A stretch of DNA of 46,450 nt from Bacillota bacterium (GTDB lineage: Bacteria > Bacillota_C > Negativicutes > Sporomusales > Sporomusaceae): assembly GCA_023441125.1 (NCBI GenBank), contig JAEZQV010000397.1, positions 1 through 46,450 on the forward strand, read 5' to 3'. Numbering within the stretch: position 1 is the stretch's first letter; each line of letters begins with the position of its first letter. Positions 7,965 to 14,453 of this stretch are shown here, one piece after another. The position numbers were made by a program, and so were the translations under genes. A model generated the notes under the pieces. The model did no database searches. It saw nothing but the letters and a program-made list of their open reading frames with translations, and had not been told where the DNA came from.

Positions 7965-8793
7965 GGTTTACCCACCCCTGCACTTCCAGCTTCATGTCTA
8001 ATAACGGCGCGTCCAAAATGGCTGCACCAATATCCAGCATGTCGATGCCGTGCCCCTGCAAACCGGCAATATCCTCAATTTTTACCCCTTTGGCAAAGGC
8101 CAGCTTCACTTTATCGCGGCAGCCGGCTGCGGTCAGTACGCGGTTGACAATGGCGACATCCTCCTGGCGGCCGGTATCTACCATAAGAATGCCGGCTCCC
8201 CAGTGAAATGCGGCCAGTGCTTCGGCGCCGACATCACCGGTTTCGCCTTTGATTTGAATGGCTTTTACCTTATCGGTAATATGGCTTACCGATTTTAGCG
8301 TAGCTTCCACCCCGCCCAGCATGCGGACAAAGTTCTTATCCAAATACAAGAACGGCTCATTCGTAATCCTAAACCAGGCCCCGCCGGCCGCCACAGCTTC
8401 CCGGACAATGTGCTTAATCTCATGGGGCATCTTTTTCCAGGCGCCGCAGACGATGTTGAGGCCTGGTCCGGCGGCCTCAACAGCCCGCCGGGCGGCGGTG
8501 GCCAAACCGGAAGGCTTGGCCAGAAAGCCGACAACAAACTCTTCGGCCACCGCAATTTGTTTGGGTGTGCCGATAATGACGGTCAGCACCTGGCCGGCCG
8601 CCACCTGCTCGCCCTCAACAACCCGGAGCTCTGCGGAAATATTGTTATCGGTCAGAAAGGTCTGCAGGCGTTTCACGCCCGCGATAACGCCCTGACGCTC
8701 GGTCAGGAGGTGCGCGGTGTATTGCCTGTCGCTAATCGTGGAAAAAATAACATCTCTGATATCCTGCTGAATAATAGCTTCCGCCCGCATCAT
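7954..8793 (-). CDS. Divergent quinolinate phosphoribosyltransferase-like (NadC/ModD-fold) protein
   Basis: A 279-residue protein with the two-domain layout of type II phosphoribosyltransferases: N-terminal swivelling domain (about 1-100), then a barrel. The SGLATAARR segment (95-103) matches the family SGIATATRR. Key substrate residues differ by eye: the DTRKT motif is GAWKK (117-121), NHR is WFR (140-142), and the catalytic-region Glu and Asp lie in altered contexts (IQIKGE, LMVDTG). It is probably not an ordinary NadC; ModD-like or a new activity is possible. NadC makes nicotinate mononucleotide, and the NPN cofactor is itself a modified nicotinate mononucleotide, so its place between the LarA-like and MoCF-like genes is suggestive. 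GGAGG lies 4 bp before the first of two adjacent ATGs. Confidence 0.7.
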   Translation of the reverse strand: MMRAEAIIQQDIRDVIFSTISDRQYTAHLLTERQGVIAGVKRLQTFLTDNNISAELRVVEGEQVAAGQVLTVIIGTPKQIAVAEEFVVGFLAKPSGLATAARRAVEAAGPGLNIVCGAWKKMPHEIKHIVREAVAAGGAWFRITNEPFLYLDKNFVRMLGGVEATLKSVSHITDKVKAIQIKGETGDVGAEALAAFHWGAGILMVDTGRQEDVAIVNRVLTAAGCRDKVKLAFAKGVKIEDIAGLQGHGIDMLDIGAAILDAPLLDMKLEVQGWVNHGA

Positions 8794-8806
8794 AGCACCT
8801 CCCGAG

Positions 8807-10231
8807 TTATATTTTTACACCCCGTTGCTTGAGCCATTTCGGCATTAGTTCTTTATCTACCCGTGCAGAAACGGCCGGAGCTTTGGCGATCAAAAGATCG
8901 GCCAGACTCTGACTGACATTGATCCCGCCCATGGCGCCGTCGAAAATGATAACCTTGTCGGTCTTGGCTGTTTTATAGGCAAAGTGCATCGCACTGTCCA
9001 GCGTACCGGCTACCGTGGCATAATCCATATACTGCAGATTCTGCGGGTCGGCGCTTAGGAGATCGGCCTGCTCCTGCCCGACGACTACTGTCGGAATATG
9101 CTCCGTGAAAAAGGCGCTGGGATAACCGCCCCAGGCGTAGTTATGCACTACCATCTTAATGGCGGGATTGACCGGGACAATTTCATCAATGAGCGGTTTA
9201 CCGGCCTTATTGTAGAAGGCCTCGGTATACCAGGTATAAGACGGCAGGTCATGGTCCAGGTCAAATAAGTCGGTATTGGCGCCCACGAAATTGGCGTAGA
9301 TGACTCCGGCAGCGAAAACATAAGGTACCGGGCAGGGGAAATCCAGGCCAACGATGCATTCATCCACCTCTCCCAGCAAGGTCATGATTTTGCCGTAGTA
9401 TTTTAAGCCTTCGACCGTCAATTGGTCATTAAGGACATAAAGATCATTTTCCGCCGCCACGCCGACTACGCCGCTGGGAGACATATTTAAAAAGGCGGCA
9501 AAAGCGAACTTGCTTTTTACGAACTCGGATTCAAAGATGGCCCGGGCCGTAAAGTTAGCGCCGCGCGGTCCCATATTCCAGTGATAGGTGGAGCGGGTTT
9601 CAATGCGGGCATAGGACATGCCGAACGGTTTTACCGCCCGGTCCACCTGGCGGTGGAAGTGAACTTCCCGCACGTCGCTGTTATGCACGTGAACAATCCA
9701 GTCGGCATCATACACCGCTTTGATGCCGTATAAGGTACCGATTTCGGTCTGAATGGGAATGCCCTCGTCGATAGGCGCCATGCCGCGGGCCTTGCCCCGG
9801 TAATGTTCGTCCAGCTTATACCGCTTGATATATTCCTCGGTCTCTCTAAAGCGAAGACCAACCCCGGCCCGCAGACGGATATCCTGCGTACCGGTGCGCT
9901 CGGCAATCACATCCCGCACTACCCGCAGGAGCTCGGCGTAGGGTTCGCCGCCCAGCAGGGTAAACCCATGATGGGATGCCAGAACATTAACCGACTGACC
10001 CGGTTTGATCATTGACAAATCAACATTGCTGAGCGCAGCTTCGGCCGCTTTGCGGACATTGGCAATGCCGCCCTCGCCCGGGTAAATAACAGCAGGCGTA
10101 TCGGCAAACAGGTCGCTGATCATCAGCGAAGTCATTTCCGGATATTCGGCCAGCCGTTTTTTCACCAGTTCGGGGACGATACCGTATTGGGATGCGCGGG
10201 GGGCTAACGGGGTAATGGCGGGTCTTTTCAT
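8807..10231 (-). CDS. Divergent LarA-superfamily (nickel-pincer cofactor) enzyme
   Basis: A 474-residue protein, longer than typical LarA (about 425). Against lactate racemase, three residues with the right spacing stand out: His191 (context EVHFHR), Lys201 and His217, separated by 10 and 16 residues. This equals the spacing of L. plantarum His174 (acid/base), Lys184 (covalent NPN attachment) and His200 (nickel ligand). The other catalytic His (His108) aligns with about Arg127 in GLRFRETEEY, and the substrate-binding Arg of the DxTRP motif falls in SHHGFTLLGG. The C-terminal IIFDGAMGGINV matches the family's Gly-rich end. It should therefore bind NPN but is unlikely to be a two-base lactate racemase. 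The start overlaps the Fe-S gene's stop (TAATG), suggesting partners. larC and larE in the same block support it. Alignment is by eye. Confidence 0.75.
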   Translation of the reverse strand: MKRPAITPLAPRASQYGIVPELVKKRLAEYPEMTSLMISDLFADTPAVIYPGEGGIANVRKAAEAALSNVDLSMIKPGQSVNVLASHHGFTLLGGEPYAELLRVVRDVIAERTGTQDIRLRAGVGLRFRETEEYIKRYKLDEHYRGKARGMAPIDEGIPIQTEIGTLYGIKAVYDADWIVHVHNSDVREVHFHRQVDRAVKPFGMSYARIETRSTYHWNMGPRGANFTARAIFESEFVKSKFAFAAFLNMSPSGVVGVAAENDLYVLNDQLTVEGLKYYGKIMTLLGEVDECIVGLDFPCPVPYVFAAGVIYANFVGANTDLFDLDHDLPSYTWYTEAFYNKAGKPLIDEIVPVNPAIKMVVHNYAWGGYPSAFFTEHIPTVVVGQEQADLLSADPQNLQYMDYATVAGTLDSAMHFAYKTAKTDKVIIFDGAMGGINVSQSLADLLIAKAPAVSARVDKELMPKWLKQRGVKI

Positions 10232-10845
10232 TAGGATTTCCTCCCTTCAGGCTTGGCATTAACTACTTTATTTAACAGCTTGATGTCTTCTTCAAAATAA
10301 AAACCGCGGGAATTATATTTGGCTTTAACATCCTCCGGAATATCCCAGATAGTGGGAGTCAGGCCATACCACTGATAACCGTTGGGGCGTTCCGGGTCGA
10401 TACCGGCGGCTTTTAACAGCCGCAAAACAGGCTGGATGCATTCTACTTTGCAGCCCATACGGATGCCGGTATCGCGGGAAAGCTCCTCCGGTGTCCTGGC
10501 GCCCTTGAGGATAGCGCCGGCAACTTCTTCGGCCCGGGTGGTGGTGCAATAACAGATAATCTGCTCCGGATTAAGTCTGGCCTGATGGCAAAGACCGGCG
10601 ATTTGCTCATAATCAACATCGCTGATATCCACTGTTACCGTATACGGCTCAGCCAGTTTGACCATTTTAACGGCATAAACCGGACAGCGCTGTTCACACC
10701 CGGCGCACCCCCGGCAATCACTTTCCTTGACAACGGCCTTTTTGTTGTCGATGGTGATAGCCACCGACGGGCATACTTTGGCACAGATGCCGCAGCCAAT
10801 ACACTTGTCCGCATCCACTACCGCTTTGAGCGAAATTACTTTCAT
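10231..10845 (-). CDS. Fe-S protein: two 4Fe-4S ferredoxin motifs plus BFD-like 2Fe-2S domain
   Basis: A 204-residue electron-transfer protein. Residues about 8-62 hold two 4Fe-4S motifs (Cys15, 18, 21, 25 and Cys44, 47, 50, 54). Residues about 96-145 resemble a bacterioferritin-associated-ferredoxin (BFD-like) 2Fe-2S domain, with Cys98-x-Cys100 and Cys132-x3-Cys136; the usual second pair is CxxC, so the spacing is unusual. The last 55 residues are aromatic-rich (GYQWYGLTPTIWDIP) and not recognised. There is no membrane segment. The stop overlaps the LarA-like start, so the two are likely made together; the protein may supply electrons to the LarA-like enzyme or to a neighbouring reaction. 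A GGGAGG site precedes the ATG. Confidence 0.8.
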   Translation of the reverse strand: MKVISLKAVVDADKCIGCGICAKVCPSVAITIDNKKAVVKESDCRGCAGCEQRCPVYAVKMVKLAEPYTVTVDISDVDYEQIAGLCHQARLNPEQIICYCTTTRAEEVAGAILKGARTPEELSRDTGIRMGCKVECIQPVLRLLKAAGIDPERPNGYQWYGLTPTIWDIPEDVKAKYNSRGFYFEEDIKLLNKVVNAKPEGRKS

Positions 10846-10940
10846 CTTTTTGACCTCCCTGGTTTTGTTTTTACCCTGATCCCCGTTTGTCCCAATTCTT
10901 GGCTGAAATTTGCATTTATAAGGCTGTTTACCTTAAGCAG

Positions 10941-11510
10941 TCATCGTCCTTGATACCCATTGACCAGTACGGAAATTTCCCCGGTATGCGGTTCGAAAAT
11001 CAACCCATGCACAGGTACATCAACCGGTATTAAAGGATTATTTTTAATCTTTTCCACCACCTGGCATACATTTTCGTGCGGGTGATGGAAATTATCAAGC
11101 CATGTTGCCAATTCATCCTTTATCATTTTAATAGCATCATAGGATATGCCACGGCTGCGCATTTTCTCAATGATGTCCTGCGCCGTCGCATGGGCTACCC
11201 CGCAGTCCTCATGGCCAATTACCATGATTTCCCGAATCCCCAGCTCGAAAATGGCAATCATCAGGCTGCGGATTGTGGCCTCAAAACTGCCGGTTACCGA
11301 ATTACCGGCATTTTTTATAACAACGGCATCTTCGCGTTTAATACCCAACGCCGGTTCCAAAAACTCAACCAGCCGGGTATCCATACAGGTCAGAACAGCC
11401 AGTTTCTTGCGCGGGAGTTTGCTGACACTCTCCGCCGCCACCTTGAAATTCCCGGAAAGATTCTCTACAAAAGCCCGGTTAATAAGCTGCATCTGCTCCA
11501 AAGCGGTCAT
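10941..11510 (-). CDS. Beta-class carbonic anhydrase
   Basis: A 189-residue beta-carbonic anhydrase, interconverting CO2 and bicarbonate. The zinc ligands are Cys42 (CMDTR, with the Asp44-Arg46 dyad), His100 and Cys103 (GHEDCG). Its ribosome-binding site lies inside the end of larC, and the start is 8 bp after the larC stop, so the two are translationally coupled. In NPN synthesis LarB carboxylates nicotinate adenine dinucleotide with CO2; local CO2 supply is one possible reason for this pairing (inference). No larB is in the window. Confidence 0.9.
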   Translation of the reverse strand: MTALEQMQLINRAFVENLSGNFKVAAESVSKLPRKKLAVLTCMDTRLVEFLEPALGIKREDAVVIKNAGNSVTGSFEATIRSLMIAIFELGIREIMVIGHEDCGVAHATAQDIIEKMRSRGISYDAIKMIKDELATWLDNFHHPHENVCQVVEKIKNNPLIPVDVPVHGLIFEPHTGEISVLVNGYQGR

Positions 11511-11517
11511 GCTCTTA

Positions 11518-12321
11518 CTACCTCCTCAAATCTTCACCCGTATTGCCATTCATCCCAATCGCTACAGCGGACGGATTGCCTGGGAACCTTTCAATACCGG
11601 CCGCCATTGTCCCCACATACAAACGCACTACATTGGGAATTTCCAGTTCCCTGCTGCCGGCGCCGTAGGCTACCTGCTGAACCGTAAACCCTTTGGGTAC
11701 AGGACCGGAGGCTTCGGCCAGGCAGGCCACCACTGCCGCCCCGGTCGGGGTAACAAGCTCCCCTTTGATATCTTCACTGTAAAACGGGATGCCTTGTAAT
11801 AATTCTGCGGTAGCGGGCGCCGGCACAGGCATCCGCCCGTGGCTGCATTTTACATAGCCGGAACCCACATGCAGCGCGGATGTATAAATGCGCTGTATGC
11901 CTAAATACTCCAGCCCGATGGCAATGCCGACAATATCGATAATAGAATCAATGGCGCCCACTTCGTGAAAGTGGATTTTGCTTTCAGGCACGCCGTGGAC
12001 TTTAGCCTCGGCTGCCCCCAGGCGGTTAAATATTCGGATTGCCGTCGCCTTTACAGTATCTGTCAAACTGCTGTCATTAATAATCTTGTGAATATCGTGC
12101 AAGTTACGGGAGGGCTGAAACCATTGCCTGACTTCCACATTAAAATATCTTGCCCGGATGCCCCGTTTGCTGACATCTTTGTCAATCAGCTTATAGGATG
12201 TAAGTGCTAATTTTTCAAGTTCCGAACACAAATAATCAAACGGCAGTCCGGCAGCCAGCATGGCTCCTATCATCATATTGCCGCTAATGCCGGAGAAACA
12301 GTCTAAATATATTGCCTTCAT
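11518..12321 (-). CDS. larC: LarC N-terminal (LarC1-type) nickel-insertion protein, no LarC2 domain
   Basis: About 267 residues matching the LarC/DUF111 N-terminus (MKAIYLDCFSGISGNMMIG), with the His-containing KIHFHEVGAIDSIIDIVG segment and the HGRMPVPAPAT segment typical of the family. LarC inserts nickel into the pincer cofactor using CTP. In L. plantarum the full protein needs a ribosomal frameshift to join LarC1 to a LarC2 domain of about 150 residues that binds CTP. Here the frame stops right at that junction and the carbonic anhydrase gene begins 8 bp later, so no LarC2 is encoded next to it in any frame. I start at the ATG ending at 12321 (GAGG just upstream) rather than the in-frame GTG two codons earlier. 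It is the first gene of the operon, and an operator lies 23 bp upstream. Confidence 0.85.
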   Translation of the reverse strand: MKAIYLDCFSGISGNMMIGAMLAAGLPFDYLCSELEKLALTSYKLIDKDVSKRGIRARYFNVEVRQWFQPSRNLHDIHKIINDSSLTDTVKATAIRIFNRLGAAEAKVHGVPESKIHFHEVGAIDSIIDIVGIAIGLEYLGIQRIYTSALHVGSGYVKCSHGRMPVPAPATAELLQGIPFYSEDIKGELVTPTGAAVVACLAEASGPVPKGFTVQQVAYGAGSRELEIPNVVRLYVGTMAAGIERFPGNPSAVAIGMNGNTGEDLRR

Positions 12322-12343
12322 ACCCACCTCATGCTTTTATTCT

Positions 12344-12372
12344 GTTCTATATTATCGAACTACGTTCGATTA
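12344..12372. promoter_or_regulatory. Operator 1 of the IclR-type set, upstream of larC
   Basis: Contains the perfect 7-bp-arm palindrome ATCGAAC-TAC-GTTCGAT (12354-12370), preceded by another GTTC half-site. GTTC, GAAC and GTTC start at offsets 0, 13 and 20, exactly as at 13380 and 13466. Three-half-site GTTCGATAAT-type arrangements are known for the IclR-family regulators PcaU/PobR. It lies just upstream of larC and probably overlaps the operon promoter. Confidence 0.65.
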
Positions 12373-12478
12373 TTTGGCGACGCGACTAAATATAACAATT
12401 TCTCGCAAATTTGCCGGTATGTATAGGAGTCACCAGGCTGACTACCTGTTACTCATATGATCTTAGTTCTGCATTTTT

Positions 12479-13270
12479 TTACAGGGATTTGCTAATTTCC
12501 TGCAAGCGGGTTGCTGTTTCAGCTACTGCTGCGCTTGCATGATTGATCTCGGCAATGGCCCGCGCCTGCTCCGCAGCTAGAGAACTGGTGTGCTGGATCT
12601 TATTGTCGACGTCCTTTACCCGGCTGTCGATATCCTTAAGAATCTGATTTACTTTGGTAACGGCTTCGGTACTGCCGCTAGCCAGCTTTTTCACCTCTTC
12701 GGCGACTACCGAAAAGCCACGGCCGGCTTCGCCGGCGCGGGCTGCCTCAATAGCGGCGTTTAAGGCGAGCAGGTTGGTCTGAGAAGCTATATTTTTGATC
12801 ATTTGATTCATGTCGTCAACCATTTTGATTCCCTGAATCAAAATCTGGGTAGATTCGGCCAAAGACTGCATTGCCTGTGCCGTATTGGCAGCATAATTTA
12901 CAATTTCCTGAATGGCCGCCGCCACTTCCTGCGAGGTGGCCGATAAAACCTCGGCGCTGTCGGCTACCTGAGCCTGTTTTCCGCGGCAGCGGGCAATCGC
13001 AATACAGCCTGCTGTGTTCCCGTTCTCCACTACAGGCAGCGCAATGGTCCGAAACGGCATGCCATAAACCGCCTTGGGCACAAATCTGTCCACCGGGCTG
13101 CCGGTATCCACGCAGATACGCCCGCCGCTCCCCGGCGCTAACGCATCGCCCACCTTGGCTTGATAAAAGGTAAACTCCCGCGGTGTATGCATGGTAACAA
13201 AGCGTTCGGTATCGGTGGAAAACAGCACAGCTGCTTCACCCATAAGCACAGGCAGGACATCCAGCAACAT
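12479..13270 (-). CDS. Soluble methyl-accepting chemotaxis protein
   Basis: At least 263 residues with no membrane segment. The first roughly 105 residues form a small PAS/GAF-like sensor. The rest is the coiled-coil MCP signalling domain with the conserved hairpin tip ([19 protein letters not shown], then [15 protein letters not shown]). It would signal to CheA/CheW from the cytoplasm. The start is uncertain: the frame stays open upstream to about 13345 with coding-like residues ([13 protein letters not shown]) but without a standard start codon, and the ATG at 13270 has a poor ribosome-binding site. Two IclR-type operators lie upstream, so the receptor is probably co-regulated with the larC operon and reports on its substrate or energy state. 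Confidence 0.85.
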   Translation of the reverse strand: MLLDVLPVLMGEAAVLFSTDTERFVTMHTPREFTFYQAKVGDALAPGSGGRICVDTGSPVDRFVPKAVYGMPFRTIALPVVENGNTAGCIAIARCRGKQAQVADSAEVLSATSQEVAAAIQEIVNYAANTAQAMQSLAESTQILIQGIKMVDDMNQMIKNIASQTNLLALNAAIEAARAGEAGRGFSVVAEEVKKLASGSTEAVTKVNQILKDIDSRVKDVDNKIQHTSSLAAEQARAIAEINHASAAVAETATRLQEISKSL

Positions 13271-13379
13271 CTCAAATGCTTTTTTCTGTTCTAAGGTTAA
13301 ACTCTGGATAGCAGTACAACTCCCTCGCCGCTGGCATAAGCAGACTGGTTAATCACTAACGGCTGCCCTCACCCCGCTC

Positions 13380-13408
13380 GTTCTGCATTATCGAATATCG
13401 TTCGGTAA
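13380..13408. promoter_or_regulatory. Operator 2 of the IclR-type set, upstream of the soluble chemoreceptor
   Basis: GTTC at 13380, GAAT at 13393 and GTTC at 13400 keep the offsets 0, 13 and 20 of the other copies, with the shared TTCTGCATTATCGAA sequence. It lies about 110 bp upstream of the chemoreceptor start. Confidence 0.6.
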
Positions 13409-13465
13409 TGCTTGCAAAAAAAGAAGCTGACAAATTCCCCTAAGGAAAATTAATCTTCTTATCTT

Positions 13466-13492
13466 GTTCTGCATTATCGAACTAAGTTCTGA
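13466..13492. promoter_or_regulatory. Operator 3 of the IclR-type set
   Basis: GTTC at 13466, GAAC at 13479 and GTTC at 13486, same spacing as the other two copies. It is 86 bp from operator 2, in the gap between the chemoreceptor and the iclR-type gene. The rest of this 300-bp gap is AT-rich and shows no gene. Confidence 0.6.
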
Positions 13493-13568
13493 AATTTTAT
13501 TCTACTGCATATATTCGCATTTAAATTACAAATTCCTGCTTTTTTCTATCAAAAAATACATAACTATT

Positions 13569-14357
13569 TCAAGCTTCCTCTTTATAGCCTAATTTGGCCG
13601 ATATCCTCCGGGCCGCATCGACCACATCCCGGCTTAAAGTTACCAGCAGGTCGTCGGAAATCCGATTGGTTGGCCCGGATAAGCTGATCCCGGCGATAAT
13701 TGTTCCCAAATGGTTTTTTATCGGCGCGGCCACACAGCGCAATCCCATTTCGATTTCCTCTAAGTCATACGCATAACCCTGTTGGGTAATTTCGGCCAGA
13801 CATTGTTTAAGTTGGTCAAGGTTATCAATGGTATTCGGCGTAAACTTTTTCATCCCGGTAGTCGTTACTATCTTTTCCACTTCGTTGGCCGGCAGTCCGG
13901 CTAATAATACTTTGCCAACCCCGGTACAATAGGTTGGGTTACGGCCGCCGATTTCCGAGATGATCCGGACAGAGCGTGAACTGTCAACCTTCTCAATGTA
14001 GACCACCTCGGCCCCGCTAAGCAACGCCAGGTGAACTGTCTCCTGGTACTTCTGGCTTAATTCTACCAAAAACGGATAAGCGACAGCCCGTAAATCCATA
14101 CTGGAGTAGACAACCTGTCCCATCTCAAATAACTTAAGCCCCAACTGATAGAAACCGGTTACCTGATCCTGATAGACATAATTGAAATCTTCCAGGGTAG
14201 AAATTAGGCCATGAACGGTGCTTTTACTCAGGCCGACATTTTGGCTGATTTGAGTCAGACTGGCTGAGTTATGATTCCTGGCAATAAACTCGATGATCTG
14301 AATGGCCCGGGCCAGCGACTGAATCTGCTTATGGCCGGGCTTATGATTTGCTTCCAT
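13569..14357 (-). CDS. IclR-family transcriptional regulator (region 1)
   Basis: A 262-residue IclR-type protein: winged helix-turn-helix at about 15-80 (ASLTQISQNVGLSKSTVHGL) and an effector-binding GAF-like domain at about 90-255 with conserved motifs such as GVGKVLLAGLP and GLRCVAAPI. IclR proteins commonly control aromatic-acid catabolism. It lies upstream of, and in line with, the soluble chemoreceptor and the larC operon, whose upstream regions carry three similar operators. One isolated GTTCGACATT half-site is 14 bp upstream of its own start (14372). It is the best candidate for binding these sites. Confidence 0.88.
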   Translation of the reverse strand: MEANHKPGHKQIQSLARAIQIIEFIARNHNSASLTQISQNVGLSKSTVHGLISTLEDFNYVYQDQVTGFYQLGLKLFEMGQVVYSSMDLRAVAYPFLVELSQKYQETVHLALLSGAEVVYIEKVDSSRSVRIISEIGGRNPTYCTGVGKVLLAGLPANEVEKIVTTTGMKKFTPNTIDNLDQLKQCLAEITQQGYAYDLEEIEMGLRCVAAPIKNHLGTIIAGISLSGPTNRISDDLLVTLSRDVVDAARRISAKLGYKEEA

Positions 14358-14453
14358 ATAGTTATACCTCTGTTCGACATTGTAGTATCTAGTATTACCA
14401 TTTCGTCATCATGATGCAAATTCCTCCACCTATTCAAATCTTGTAAATTTTTC

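Noticed and set aside
923..12327. Nicotinate fermentation pathway like that of Eubacterium barkeri
   Set aside because: The presence of pyridine-nucleotide-like proteins and PrpF/aconitase genes suggested it, but there is no molybdenum hydroxylase, 6-oxonicotinate reductase or methyleneglutarate mutase in the window.
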